Shown here: one piece after another, positions 1 to 9,011 of the stretch
Layout of the letters: each line of letters opens with the position of its first letter
How positions within the stretch are numbered: the stretch's first letter is position 1
NCBI GenBank assembly: GCA_900478215.1
Contig: LS483478.1
Location: forward strand, 2,542,001-2,606,000
Length of the DNA stretch: 64,000 nucleotides
From: Salmonella enterica subsp. houtenae serovar Houten
GTDB lineage: Bacteria > Pseudomonadota > Gammaproteobacteria > Enterobacterales > Enterobacteriaceae
Reading direction: 5' to 3'
Translations under genes and position numbers: made by a program
The notes under the pieces: model-generated
What the model saw: only the letters and a program-made list of their open reading frames with translations
Database searches by the model: none
What the model was told of the DNA's origin: nothing

Positions 1-368
1 AAGAATTGAGCGCGTTGGTCAATCGCGATCTGACGCAGCCTGATGATGTGCGTAAAGCGGCCCAGGAATTAGTGCAAAATGGCAAAGCGCGCCGGGTGGT
101 TGTCTCTCTGGGGCCGCAAGGGGCGTTGGGCGTAGACAGCGAGAATTGCATTCAGGTAGTTCCTCCCCCAGTGAAAAGTCAAAGTACCGTCGGCGCAGGC
201 GACAGTATGGTGGGCGCGATGACGTTAAAACTGGCGCAAGACGCATCGCTGGAAGAGATGGTGCGCTTCGGTGTGGCGGCAGGCAGCGCCGCTACGCTCA
301 ATCAAGGTACGCGTCTGTGTTCTCGTGACGATACCCAAAAAATATACGCCTATCTTTCCGCGCAATAA
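1..368 (+). CDS. pfkB: 6-phosphofructokinase II, C-terminal part (truncated by window start)
   Basis: Only about the last 122 codons are present; the reading frame is open through the left edge, so the start lies outside the window. PfkB phosphorylates fructose 6-phosphate in cytosolic glycolysis and is the minor isozyme of enteric bacteria. The fragment has the ribokinase/PfkB family C-terminal signature around GAGDSMVGA, which carries the catalytic Asp and anion hole, followed by the AAGSAATLNQGT stretch typical of PfkB. The sequence reads like E. coli PfkB almost residue for residue. A perfect palindrome follows the stop codon. Confidence 0.96.
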   Translation, partial: ELSALVNRDLTQPDDVRKAAQELVQNGKARRVVVSLGPQGALGVDSENCIQVVPPPVKSQSTVGAGDSMVGAMTLKLAQDASLEEMVRFGVAAGSAATLNQGTRLCSRDDTQKIYAYLSAQ

Positions 369-370
369 TC

Positions 371-395
371 GTTTCCCCCTCGCCGAGGGGGAAAC
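371..395 (+). repeat. Perfect hairpin after pfkB
   Basis: Two 12-base arms (GTTTCCCCCTCG and its exact complement) are separated by one base, 3 bases after the pfkB stop. No T-run follows, so it is not a classical intrinsic terminator. It may stabilise the pfkB mRNA 3' end or assist termination. Confidence 0.6.
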
Positions 396-464
396 CGGAA
401 AATCGGTTAACGGGCGGTGCATCCGCCTCTGTTAAAAACACATTTGCTCCCAACGAGGTGAACG

Positions 465-755
465 ATGGCCAGTGGCGATATTACCCGTTATGTTATTACC
501 GTAACCTTCCATGAAGATTCCCTGACCGAGATTAACGAACTCAATAACCACCTGACGCGCAGCGGTTTTTTGCTGACATTAGCGGATGATGAAGGGAATG
601 TGCATGAGCTCGGCACCAATACGTACGGCTTTATTAGCGCTCAGAGCGCTGATGAAATCAAAGCGCTTGTCGCCGGACTTGCGAAAAGCGCTTTAGATAA
701 GGATGTCGACATTACCGTGGCGACCTGGGAGGAGTGGAGTAAAAACGCACAATAA
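465..755 (+). CDS. ydiZ: YdiZ, GhoS-like small protein
   Basis: A 96-residue cytosolic protein, the usual YdiZ length, starting at ATG after GAGGTGAACG. Its pattern (YVITVTF, then ADDEGNVHELGTNTYGFI, then ADEIKALVAGL) lines up with the antitoxin endoribonuclease GhoS of the type V GhoT/GhoS system, which has a Cas2-like ferredoxin fold. That resemblance is by eye only. No GhoT-like membrane toxin is visible next to it; the next gene is the kinase yniA, 106 bases on. Its function is not established. Confidence 0.88.
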   Translation: MASGDITRYVITVTFHEDSLTEINELNNHLTRSGFLLTLADDEGNVHELGTNTYGFISAQSADEIKALVAGLAKSALDKDVDITVATWEEWSKNAQ

Positions 756-861
756 GTGCCATTCCCGCCGCGGCGCGTCCGTGATGTGCGTTAGTTCGTA
801 TTTTTTAACCGCATTTTTGCGCTAACCTTATGATCTGGCAGACAACGTGGGGAGAGACATT

Positions 862-1722
862 ATGTGGCAAGCTATCAGTCGTCTTTTAAGCGAGCAAGTC
901 GGTGAAGGCGAAATCGAACTGCGTAATGAACTGCCTGGCGGAGAAGTTCATGCCGCATGGCATTTACGTTATGCAGGCCATGATTTTTTCGTGAAGTGCG
1001 ATGAACGAGAAATGCTTCGCGGTTTTACCGCTGAAGCCGATCAGCTGGAGCTACTCTCCCGCAGTAAAACCGTTGTTGTGCCTAAGGTATGGGCGGTAGG
1101 TTCGGATCGGGATTACAGCTTTTTAGTCATGGACTACCTCTCGCCCCGCCTGCTGGATGCCCATAATGCGTTTATTCTTGGGCAACAGCTGGCGCGCCTG
1201 CACCAATGGAGCGAGCAACCACAATTCGGTCTCGATTTTGACAACGCGCTCTCTACCACGCCGCAGCCGAATACCTGGCAACGCCGTTGGTCGACTTTTT
1301 TCGCCGAACAGCGCATTGGCTGGCAGCTTGAACTCGCCGCAGAAAAAGGCATTACCTTTGGTAATATTGACGCCATTGTTGAACATGTTCAGCAACGTCT
1401 TGCGTCGCATCAACCGCAGCCTTCTCTTTTGCATGGCGATCTATGGTCAGCGAACTGCGCGCTTGGCCCTGACGGCCCCTATATCTTCGATCCAGCCTGC
1501 TATTGGGGCGACAGAGAGTGCGATCTGGCGATGCTGCCGCTGCATACCGATCAGCCACCGCAGATTTATGACGGCTATCAATCCGTTTCGCCGTTACCGC
1601 TGGATTTTCTCGACAGGCAACCGATTTACCAGCTCTACACCCTGCTTAATCGTGCAAGGCTGTTTGGCGGTCAGCACCTGGTCACGGCGCAAAAAGCGAT
1701 GGATCGGCTGCTTGCGGTATAG
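862..1722 (+). CDS. yniA: Fructosamine/ketosamine-3-kinase family protein YniA
   Basis: A 286-residue protein of the fructosamine-3-kinase family, which phosphorylates sugars attached to protein amines so that the adduct falls off; YniA itself is poorly characterised. The aminoglycoside-phosphotransferase-like catalytic loop HGDLWSANC is at about residues 191-199, followed by the metal-binding DPACYWGDRECDLAM segment. The ATG at 862 is preferred over an in-frame GTG at 847 because GGGGAGAG lies just upstream of it and it gives the E. coli length. A hairpin terminator follows. Confidence 0.93.
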   Translation: MWQAISRLLSEQVGEGEIELRNELPGGEVHAAWHLRYAGHDFFVKCDEREMLRGFTAEADQLELLSRSKTVVVPKVWAVGSDRDYSFLVMDYLSPRLLDAHNAFILGQQLARLHQWSEQPQFGLDFDNALSTTPQPNTWQRRWSTFFAEQRIGWQLELAAEKGITFGNIDAIVEHVQQRLASHQPQPSLLHGDLWSANCALGPDGPYIFDPACYWGDRECDLAMLPLHTDQPPQIYDGYQSVSPLPLDFLDRQPIYQLYTLLNRARLFGGQHLVTAQKAMDRLLAV

Positions 1723-1731
1723 GTACAGCCC

Positions 1732-1760
1732 ATGCCGGATACGGGCTATCCGGCATTTTT
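1732..1760 (+). terminator. Intrinsic terminator after yniA
   Basis: Stem GCCGGATA/TATCCGGC (1734-1741 with 1747-1754) is followed by ATTTTT. The arms resemble REP elements. It lies between convergent yniA and yniB. Confidence 0.75.
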
Positions 1761-1764
1761 CAGT

Positions 1765-2301
1765 TTACATGAAACCTAACAAGGAAAAGAAAAAATAGCC
1801 GAGTACGATAATAATGACCGGCAAAATATAGAGCGGGAAAAACTGTAAAAAGATGGTATGGTGCGGCACCACGATACGTGACTCTATCTGCTCACGCGTG
1901 AGCCCTTCCGCGCCTTTTGCTTTTTCCAGGATCAGCTGATCTTCCACACCTTCACGTAAAAAACGTGACTGGCGACTCATTCTGGCGCCGGAATCCTGCA
2001 TCGCCAGCCCGACAAAAATCAGAATAAAAATTAGCCAGAAACCGATATTCAGACTTCCCTGAAAATTCGGCGTCGGCGAGTTGTACCAAAAAACATTCAG
2101 AAACGGCGTATTCACGCGCATCATGTCTATCATTACGTGGGTAAAATCCAGCATTACCGCATTTATCCCCTCCTGCTTTTCACTGTGCGCATACATAAAT
2201 TTAAGGACTGAAATGAGAGTGGAAAGCAGTGCTGGAATAAAAATAACCCACCCTACAACTCTTTTTAGGATTGCAATGCGTCCAGCTTGTTGATACGTCA
2301 T
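1765..2301 (-). CDS. yniB: YniB family inner-membrane protein
   Basis: 178 residues, matching the YniB length. Three or four hydrophobic stretches are visible: near residues 13-30, about 90-105, and a very hydrophobic C-terminal segment (LYILPVIIIVLGYFFFSLL). A charged cytoplasmic-looking linker (REGVEDQLILEKAKG) lies between the last two. No enzymatic motif is visible. It converges on yniA and diverges from hxpB, with about 148 bases between the yniB and hxpB starts. The role is unknown. Confidence 0.9.
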   Translation of the reverse strand: MTYQQAGRIAILKRVVGWVIFIPALLSTLISVLKFMYAHSEKQEGINAVMLDFTHVMIDMMRVNTPFLNVFWYNSPTPNFQGSLNIGFWLIFILIFVGLAMQDSGARMSRQSRFLREGVEDQLILEKAKGAEGLTREQIESRIVVPHHTIFLQFFPLYILPVIIIVLGYFFFSLLGFM

Positions 2302-2449
2302 GAGTTCCCCTTGATAAAGACGCGTCGTTCTGGCCTAAGTCTACCTGTTGATTCCCGTTTTCGCCTGATCTTTAAGGGCGATATACTAAGAACATGGTCA
2401 TAATGAACGCTTAATCCGTTATTTTTTAATCTCAACAGGAGAGGTTGTG

Positions 2450-3118
2450 ATGTCAACCCCGCGTCAAATTCTTGCTGCAATTTTCGATATGGATGGACTA
2501 CTGATCGATTCCGAACCGCTCTGGGATCGCGCTGAACTGGACGTGATGGCAAGTTTAGGCGTAGATATTACTCGACGCCATGAGCTGCCAGACACGCTTG
2601 GGCTACGCATTGATATGGTTGTCGATCTCTGGTTTGCGCAGCAACCGTGGAACGGCCCCGATCGCCAGGAAGTGACAAACCGTGTTATTGCCCGCGCGAT
2701 TACGCTTATTGAAGAGACGCGCCCTCTTTTGCCGGGTGTGCGCGAGGCCGTGTCGCTGTGTAAAGCGCAGGGGCTATTGGTGGGGCTTGCCTCCGCATCG
2801 CCGCTGCATATGCTGGAAAAAGTGCTCACCATGTTCGAACTGCGCGACAGTTTTGACGCGCTGGCTTCTGCGGAAAAATTGCCCTACAGCAAACCGCACC
2901 CGCAGGTCTATCTGGATTGTGCGGCCAAATTAGGCGTTGATCCATTAACCTGCGTGGCGCTGGAGGATTCGGTGAATGGTTTAATCGCGGCAAAGGCGGC
3001 ACGCATGCGCGCCATTGTGGTGCCAGCAGAAGAAAACCAGCATGATCCGCGCTTTGCGCTGGCGAATGTCAAACTTAACTCGCTGGCAGAGCTGACAACG
3101 ACGCATCTACTCGGTTAA
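2450..3118 (+). CDS. hxpB: Hexitol phosphatase B / 2-deoxyglucose-6-phosphatase (HAD family)
   Basis: 222 residues, previously yniC. It is a HAD-superfamily phosphatase acting on small sugar and hexitol phosphates, which clears toxic analogues such as 2-deoxyglucose 6-phosphate. Motif I FDMDGLLID gives the nucleophile Asp13 and acid/base Asp15; motif II is LASAS, and motifs III/IV are the SKPHPQVY and ALEDSVNG region. The ATG at 2450 is chosen over a GTG three bases earlier because it gives the conserved MSTPRQI start and sits after AGGAGAGG. Confidence 0.95.
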   Translation: MSTPRQILAAIFDMDGLLIDSEPLWDRAELDVMASLGVDITRRHELPDTLGLRIDMVVDLWFAQQPWNGPDRQEVTNRVIARAITLIEETRPLLPGVREAVSLCKAQGLLVGLASASPLHMLEKVLTMFELRDSFDALASAEKLPYSKPHPQVYLDCAAKLGVDPLTCVALEDSVNGLIAAKAARMRAIVVPAEENQHDPRFALANVKLNSLAELTTTHLLG

Positions 3119-3235
3119 GATGTTTCCGAAACAAAGTCAACGGGCGATTAGCCGCTGAGCCAGACGGCAAGCGGCTTTGACAGAGACAAAGAGTTACAAC
3201 GTCACCACTTCCACCTACTGTATAAAAACCCTATA

Positions 3236-3251
3236 CTGTATGAATTGACAG
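3236..3251 (+). promoter_or_regulatory. LexA (SOS) box of ydjM
   Basis: CTG-TATGAATTGA-CAG fits the LexA consensus CTG-N10-CAG and ends 16 bases before the ydjM ATG. E. coli ydjM is a known SOS gene with LexA sites in the same place. A second, imperfect half-site (CTGTATAAAAACC) lies at about 3218. Confidence 0.88.
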
Positions 3252-3267
3252 TTTGGTGGGTTTTATC

Positions 3268-3855
3268 ATGACGGCGGAAGGACATCTTCTTTTTTCGATA
3301 GCCAGCGCGGTTTTCGCCAAGAATGCCGAGTTAACGCCTGTCCTTGCGCACGGCGACTGGTGGCATATTATTCCTTCGGCTATTTTGACCTGTCTGCTGC
3401 CGGATATTGACCACCCCAAATCTTTTCTTGGTCAGCGTCTGAAATGGGTATCGAAACCGATCGCCCGAGCGTTCGGTCACCGAGGGTTTACCCATAGTCT
3501 GCTGGCGGTCTTTGCCCTGCTGGCGACCTTTTATCTCAAGGTACCGGATACGTGGATTATCCCGGCGGATGCGCTGCAAGGCATGGTACTCGGCTATTTA
3601 AGCCATATCGTCGCGGATATGCTCACGCCTGCGGGCGTTCCCTTACTGTGGCCGTGCCGCTGGCGTTTCCGCCTGCCTATCCTGGCGCCGCGCAAAGGCA
3701 ATCAACTGGAGCGATTTTTATGTATGGCGTTGTTTGCCTGGGCGGTGTGGATGCCGCAGTCCATTCCGGAAAACAGCGCTATACGCTGGTCTTCGCAGAT
3801 GATCACTATCCTGCAAATGCAGTTCAATCGTTTTATAACTCACCAGATTGATTAG
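3268..3855 (+). CDS. ydjM: YdjM, SOS-induced inner-membrane metal-dependent hydrolase-like protein
   Basis: 195 residues of the YdjM/DUF457 family: membrane proteins with conserved His and Asp residues that resemble metal-dependent hydrolases. Visible marks are LLPDIDHP near residue 44, then GHRGFTHS, and YLSHIVADMLTPAGVPLLWP, separated by hydrophobic helices. The first conserved Met (MTAEGHLLFS) at 3268 follows an SOS box, so the in-frame TTG at 3253 is rejected: initiation there would lie almost against the operator. Molecular function is not established. Confidence 0.92.
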   Translation: MTAEGHLLFSIASAVFAKNAELTPVLAHGDWWHIIPSAILTCLLPDIDHPKSFLGQRLKWVSKPIARAFGHRGFTHSLLAVFALLATFYLKVPDTWIIPADALQGMVLGYLSHIVADMLTPAGVPLLWPCRWRFRLPILAPRKGNQLERFLCMALFAWAVWMPQSIPENSAIRWSSQMITILQMQFNRFITHQID

Positions 3856-3991
3856 TAAATCAACACCAAAGTCATTTTTGGCATAAACCATTCCATTTGA
3901 ATATAAGAGCCAGTTCACAGTTCTGTTAATCTTGCGCCAGCAGAATCGCTAAAACACAGCGCTTCATAATAAAAAAATCAGGAGAACGGGG

Positions 3992-5383
3992 ATGAATTTT
4001 CCATTAATCGTGAACATTGCGGTGTTCGTTATTCTGCTGTTTGTACTGGCGCAGGCCCGTCATAAACAGTGGAGTCTGGCTAAAAAAGTGCTTGTCGGCC
4101 TTGTGATGGGCGTGCTCTTTGGTCTGGCTCTGCACACCCTTTACGGCGCTGACAGTCAGGTGTTAAAAGACTCAATTCAGTGGTTCAATATTGTTGGCAA
4201 CGGTTATGTGCAATTGCTGCAAATGATTGTGATGCCGCTGGTATTCGCCTCTATTTTAAGCGCCGTGGCACGACTGCATAATGCCTCTCAATTGGGGAAA
4301 ATTAGTTTTCTGACTATCGGCACGTTGCTATTTACTACCCTTATCGCAGCGCTGGTGGGCGTGCTGGTAACCAATCTGTTCGGACTGACGGCGGAAGGTC
4401 TGGTCCAGGGCGGCGCGGAAACCGCGCGTCTGAATGCCATTGAGACGAGTTATGTCGGCAAAGTGGCCGATCTCAGCGTGCCGCAACTGGTGCTGTCTTT
4501 TGTGCCGAAAAATCCGTTCGCGGATCTGACTGGCGCAAATCCTACGTCTATTATCAGCGTGGTGATTTTCGCCGCTTTCCTGGGCGTTGCCGCGCTTAAA
4601 CTGCTGAAAGATGATGCGCCAAAAGGCGAGCGTGTGCTTGTTGCTATCGATACCCTGCAAAGCTGGGTGATGAAGCTGGTGCGTCTGGTGATGCAACTTA
4701 CGCCTTACGGCGTACTGGCGCTGATGACGAAAGTGGTTGCCGGCTCTAATCTGCAGGACATCATTAAGCTTGGAAGCTTCGTGGTAGCGTCATATCTTGG
4801 TCTGGCGATAATGTTTGTGGTTCACGGCATACTATTGGGCGCGAACGGGATTAGCCCGCTGAAATATTTCCGCAAGGTGTGGCCGGTGCTGACATTTGCC
4901 TTTACCAGCCGCTCCAGCGCCGCTTCTATTCCACTCAATGTCGAAGCGCAAACCCGTCGCCTGGGCGTGCCGGAGTCTATCGCCAGCTTTGCGGCCTCTT
5001 TTGGCGCGACCATCGGCCAAAACGGTTGCGCCGGTCTTTATCCTGCGATGTTGGCGGTAATGGTTGCGCCGACGGTCGGCATCAACCCCTTAGACCCCGT
5101 ATGGATAGCAACGCTGGTGGGCATCGTTACCGTAAGTTCGGCGGGTGTTGCCGGCGTTGGCGGCGGCGCGACCTTCGCCGCGCTGATTGTACTGCCTGCC
5201 ATGGGCTTACCGGTCACGCTGGTCGCGCTGTTAATCTCCGTCGAACCGTTGATTGATATGGGCCGTACCGCACTGAACGTGAGCGGCTCAATGACTGCTG
5301 GTACGCTGACCAGCCAGTGGTTGAAGCAGACCGATAAAACCATTCTCGATAGCGAAGAAGATGTCGAACTGGCGCATCGATAA
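3992..5383 (+). CDS. tcyP: L-cystine:cation symporter TcyP
   Basis: 463 residues, previously ydjN, of the dicarboxylate/amino-acid:cation symporter (DAACS/GltP) family. It imports L-cystine across the inner membrane for sulfur supply. N-terminal helices are followed by the re-entrant loop segments typical of the family, including FAFTSRSSAASIP (serine-rich HP1), GATIGQNGCAG, and the C-terminal GVAGVGGGATFAAL. The ATG follows CAGGAGAACGGGG. In E. coli it is under CysB control; I did not identify a clear CysB site here. A strong terminator follows. Confidence 0.96.
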   Translation: MNFPLIVNIAVFVILLFVLAQARHKQWSLAKKVLVGLVMGVLFGLALHTLYGADSQVLKDSIQWFNIVGNGYVQLLQMIVMPLVFASILSAVARLHNASQLGKISFLTIGTLLFTTLIAALVGVLVTNLFGLTAEGLVQGGAETARLNAIETSYVGKVADLSVPQLVLSFVPKNPFADLTGANPTSIISVVIFAAFLGVAALKLLKDDAPKGERVLVAIDTLQSWVMKLVRLVMQLTPYGVLALMTKVVAGSNLQDIIKLGSFVVASYLGLAIMFVVHGILLGANGISPLKYFRKVWPVLTFAFTSRSSAASIPLNVEAQTRRLGVPESIASFAASFGATIGQNGCAGLYPAMLAVMVAPTVGINPLDPVWIATLVGIVTVSSAGVAGVGGGATFAALIVLPAMGLPVTLVALLISVEPLIDMGRTALNVSGSMTAGTLTSQWLKQTDKTILDSEEDVELAHR

Positions 5384-5448
5384 TACGTTATCGGGAGTTC
5401 ACATCGTCTGAGACACGACGCTCAGCAACTCAAAATGTCTGTCACTAC

Positions 5449-5485
5449 AAACGCCGGTCTCCAGTACCGGCGTTTTTGTTTTTTC
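5449..5485 (+). terminator. Rho-independent terminator of tcyP
   Basis: Stem AAACGCCGGT/ACCGGCGTTT (5449-5458 with 5466-5475), then T-runs to 5485. It sits just before the stop codon of convergent cedA. Confidence 0.9.
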
Positions 5486-5728
5486 TTAGTCAGCGATTTC
5501 GTTTTCCTGGCGAACCTGATTCGCCCAACGCTGCGCCGATTCTGGCACGCTAAAGGCGGGTGACCGTTGAAATGACTCCCCCATCAGAACAAAGGCAACA
5601 TACTTACCGCGCAGTATCCAGACGTCGCGAAACGTATCCATTTTTATCGCATGTTCCGGCGGCGCGGGTTCAACACGCGGAATATAGCTAATAATCTGGC
5701 GATTTTGCTGGCGAAGAGGTTTCATCAT
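5486..5728 (-). CDS. cedA: Cell division activator CedA
   Basis: 80 residues, strongly matching E. coli CedA, a small DNA- and RNA polymerase-binding protein found as a suppressor of over-replicating dnaA(cos) cells. The core IKMDTFRDVWILRGKYVAFVLMGESF and SAQRWANQVRQE stretches are the conserved beta-sheet and C-terminal helix. Reverse-strand codons begin ATG ATG; the longer form gives the family length. It converges on tcyP and diverges from katE. Confidence 0.94.
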   Translation of the reverse strand: MMKPLRQQNRQIISYIPRVEPAPPEHAIKMDTFRDVWILRGKYVAFVLMGESFQRSPAFSVPESAQRWANQVRQENEIAD

Positions 5729-5944
5729 TAATGCTTCACTAAAAGAGGCTAAGGCTAAAAATCAGAAAAACACTATTTTAGCCGATCTTCGCCCCCGACG
5801 TCCTGTTCCGCGCGTGCGGTTTCCCCGTGGTGCCTTTTCTGCCGTTCCGCTCTCCCCCGGCATAATTGCTGAAATGTTCTATAGTTAGAGTGATTTTGAC
5901 TACTACCACGCCCATTTCAGTGATGAAAGCAGGAGACGAGTTCA

Positions 5945-8197
5945 ATGTCGCATAACGAGAAATCCCCCCATCAGTCCCCCGTGCATGATACCCGTGAATC
6001 ACAGCCTGGTCTGGATTCCCTGGCGCCGTCAGACGGCTCACATCGCCCCACGCCAGAACCGACGCCGCCGGGCGCACAACCAACGGCCCCCGGCAGCTTA
6101 AAAGCGCCCGAGACCGCAAATGATAAGCTCACCGCCCTCGACATCTTTCGTAAAGGCAGCGAAAATTATGCGCTGACTACTAATCAAGGCGTGCGCATCG
6201 CCGACGATCAAAACTCTCTACGCGCCGGCAGCCGTGGCCCTACGCTGCTGGAGGATTTTATCCTGCGCGAGAAAATTACCCACTTTGACCATGAGCGTAT
6301 CCCGGAGAGGATCGTTCACGCCCGCGGATCTGCAGCGCACGGCTACTTTCAGCCATATAAAGACCTGAGCGAAATCACGAAAGCCGCGTTTCTGTGCGAC
6401 CCACAGAAAATTACCCCGGTCTTTGTTCGCTTTTCGACAGTACAGGGCGGCGCAGGGTCTGCTGATACCGTACGCGATATCCGCGGTTTTGCGACCAAAT
6501 TTTATACCGAAGAGGGAATTTTCGATCTCGTCGGCAATAACACGCCGATCTTTTTTATCCAGGATGCGCATAAGTTTCCGGATTTTGTACACGCTGTTAA
6601 GCCCGAACCACATTGGGCTATTCCGCAAGGACAGAGCGCGCACGACACCTTCTGGGACTATGTTTCCTTACAGCCTGAGACGCTGCACAACGTCATGTGG
6701 GCCATGTCGGATCGCGGCATCCCACGCAGTTATCGGACGATGGAAGGGTTCGGCATTCACACCTTCCGCCTGATCAATGCGCAAGGGAAAGCGACATTTG
6801 TCCGTTTCCACTGGAAACCGTTGGCGGGTAAAGCCTCGTTGGTGTGGGATGAGTCACAAAAGCTGACCGGTCGCGATCCGGATTTTCACCGCCGGGATCT
6901 GTGGGAGGCCATCGAAGCGGGCGATTTCCCGGAATACGAGCTGGGTCTACAACTCATTGCAGAAGAGGATGAATTTAAATTCGATTTTGATCTGCTCGAT
7001 CCGACTAAACTGATCCCGGAAGAGTTGGTGCCAGTACAACGCGTCGGCAAAATGGTGCTAAACCGTAATCCGGATAACTTTTTCGCTGAAAACGAACAGG
7101 CAGCATTTCATCCGGGACATATCGTTCCCGGCATTGATTTTACCAACGATCCACTGTTACAGGGGCGTCTGTTCTCTTATACCGACACGCAGATCAGCCG
7201 TCTGGGCGGGCCAAACTTCCACGAAATTCCGATTAACCGCCCCACCTGCCCCTACCATAACTTCCAGCGTGACGGTATGCACCGGATGGATATCGACACC
7301 AATCCGGCGAACTATGAACCGAACTCCATTAATGACAATTGGCCGCGCGAAACGCCGCCAGCGCCAAAACGCGGCGGCTTCGAATCATACCAGGAACGCG
7401 TGGATGGCAATAAAATCCGCGAACGCAGCCCCTCTTTCGGTGAATATTACGCGCACCCTCGCCTGTTCTGGCTCAGTCAGACGCCGATAGAGCAGCAGCA
7501 TATTATTGACGCGTTCAGCTTTGAACTGGGTAAAGTCGCCCGCGCGTATATTCGGGAGCGGGTGGTCGATCAGTTAGCGCATATTGATGTTACGCTGGCT
7601 CAGGGCGTCGCGCACAATCTCGGTTTTGAACTCACCCATGAGCAAACGCAAATTGCCCCGCCTCCTGATGTCAACGGTCTGAAAAAAGATCCGGCGCTCA
7701 GCCTGTATGCGGTGCCAGACGGCGATGTTAAAGGCCGCGTGGTTGCTATTCTGCTGAATGACAAGGTTAACGCCACCGATCTGCTTACCATTTTGCAGGC
7801 CTTAAAAACTCAAGGCGTCCACGCGAAACTGCTCTATTCACGGATGGGTGAAGTAACGGCTGATGACGGTTCAACATTAACTATTGCGGCAACCTTTGCT
7901 GGCGCGCCGTCGTTAACGGTCGATGCGGTAATCGTACCGTGCGGCAATATTGCCGATATCGAGAGTTGCGGTGATGCCCGTTACTACCTTCTGGAAGCCT
8001 ACAAACATCTGAAGCCCATCGCGCTGGCAGGCGACGCCCGACGGTTTAAGGCGCTATTAAACATTGATAGCCAGGGGGAAGAAGGACTTGTTGAGGCAGA
8101 TAACGTTGACCACCACTTTATGGACACCCTGCTGACGCTGATGGCGGCGCACCGTGTCTGGTCGCGTGCGGGGAAAATTAACGCGATTCCTGCATAA
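5945..8197 (+). CDS. katE: Catalase HPII
   Basis: 750 residues (753 in E. coli), a large-subunit cytosolic haem catalase that breaks down hydrogen peroxide in stationary phase. A long Pro-rich N-terminal arm (1-60) precedes the catalase core, with the catalytic His at about 125 in VHARGSAAHGYF, the distal Asn in LVGNNTPIFF, and the proximal haem Tyr in LFSYTDTQISRLG. The C-terminal 150 or so residues are the flavodoxin-like domain unique to large catalases. AGGAGACGAGTTCA precedes the ATG. The family gene is RpoS-dependent in E. coli; no promoter was resolved here. Confidence 0.97.
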   Translation: MSHNEKSPHQSPVHDTRESQPGLDSLAPSDGSHRPTPEPTPPGAQPTAPGSLKAPETANDKLTALDIFRKGSENYALTTNQGVRIADDQNSLRAGSRGPTLLEDFILREKITHFDHERIPERIVHARGSAAHGYFQPYKDLSEITKAAFLCDPQKITPVFVRFSTVQGGAGSADTVRDIRGFATKFYTEEGIFDLVGNNTPIFFIQDAHKFPDFVHAVKPEPHWAIPQGQSAHDTFWDYVSLQPETLHNVMWAMSDRGIPRSYRTMEGFGIHTFRLINAQGKATFVRFHWKPLAGKASLVWDESQKLTGRDPDFHRRDLWEAIEAGDFPEYELGLQLIAEEDEFKFDFDLLDPTKLIPEELVPVQRVGKMVLNRNPDNFFAENEQAAFHPGHIVPGIDFTNDPLLQGRLFSYTDTQISRLGGPNFHEIPINRPTCPYHNFQRDGMHRMDIDTNPANYEPNSINDNWPRETPPAPKRGGFESYQERVDGNKIRERSPSFGEYYAHPRLFWLSQTPIEQQHIIDAFSFELGKVARAYIRERVVDQLAHIDVTLAQGVAHNLGFELTHEQTQIAPPPDVNGLKKDPALSLYAVPDGDVKGRVVAILLNDKVNATDLLTILQALKTQGVHAKLLYSRMGEVTADDGSTLTIAATFAGAPSLTVDAVIVPCGNIADIESCGDARYYLLEAYKHLKPIALAGDARRFKALLNIDSQGEEGLVEADNVDHHFMDTLLTLMAAHRVWSRAGKINAIPA

Positions 8198-8202
8198 ACG
8201 GC

Positions 8203-8230
8203 AAAAAATGCGGCGCATTCTTGCGCCGCA
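8203..8230 (-). terminator. Terminator of the chb operon
   Basis: Stem TGCGGCGC/GCGCCGCA (8209-8216 with 8223-8230). Read on the minus strand it is followed by TTTTTTGCC, so it terminates the operon ending with chbG; it may also slow katE transcripts. Confidence 0.85.
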
Positions 8231-8240
8231 AACTCAGGAG

Positions 8241-8999
8241 CTAAATATCAAGAAAACTGCCAGGACGATATCCACGCTCCGCAATCGCTGCTTTGAGTGA
8301 TGCAGACGTCAACACCTCCAGTTCAGTTAAGCGGGGGTAACAATAGGCGCTCTGGCGAATAATGTTGTCCACAAATGCTGGATGACACATCACCTCCAGA
8401 GAGGCTTCTCCTCGATGCGCCGAGGCATCCAGAATGCGTAAAAAGCACGCTTCGGCGATCTCCTCACCGTAAAATTCGCTACTAAATCCTTGCGTACTGC
8501 GCAAATCCGACGGCAGTTCGTCTGCGTTCAACACCGTCTGGCGGTCAATACGCAACGCAATCCCGCGCTGCGCCGCAAAGCGGGCGACGATGGGGAAGAT
8601 TTGCGGGAACATATGCACATGATGGTGGCTGTCGAGATGCGTTGGCTCCCGGCCAAATAATTCGATGAAACGCTGATACTGACACGCCAGTTCATGCGCA
8701 ATTTCATCCAGCGGAAGCGTATCCTCCTCCGCCATTTGCCAGATCCATTTCCCTAACAGGCCGTCTCGCGTCAGGCCCGGCATCTCTGACACCGGTTTGC
8801 CTAACGTCAAAACAAAATGCATTCCCACCCCCAGCGCGGGCAGCTCGCGGCTAAGCTGCGCCGCATGGTCAATAGCCTCGCCATTGACCAGCGCAGTCGT
8901 GGAGGTCACAACGCCGTTGCGATAGGCTTCAACAATGCCGTAATTTTGCCCTTTACTCAGGCCAAAATCATCTGCATTCACAATCAACACGCGTTCCAT
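8241..8999 (-). CDS. chbG: Chitooligosaccharide monodeacetylase ChbG
   Basis: 252 residues of the YdjC-type deacetylase family. It removes one acetyl group from imported chitobiose/chitotriose phosphate, producing the form that both activates ChbR and is hydrolysed by ChbF. The N-terminal NADDFGL (Asp10, Asp11), His61 and HLDSHHHVHMF (Asp123 and the His cluster 125-129) form the metal and catalytic site. It is the last gene of the chb operon, 12 bases after chbF. Confidence 0.95.
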   Translation of the reverse strand: MERVLIVNADDFGLSKGQNYGIVEAYRNGVVTSTTALVNGEAIDHAAQLSRELPALGVGMHFVLTLGKPVSEMPGLTRDGLLGKWIWQMAEEDTLPLDEIAHELACQYQRFIELFGREPTHLDSHHHVHMFPQIFPIVARFAAQRGIALRIDRQTVLNADELPSDLRSTQGFSSEFYGEEIAEACFLRILDASAHRGEASLEVMCHPAFVDNIIRQSAYCYPRLTELEVLTSASLKAAIAERGYRPGSFLDI

Positions 9000-9011
9000 A
9001 GCCTACCTCTG

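Noticed and set aside
756..861. yniD small membrane gene, present at this place in E. coli
   Set aside because: The gap is only 106 bases and no matching frame was found.
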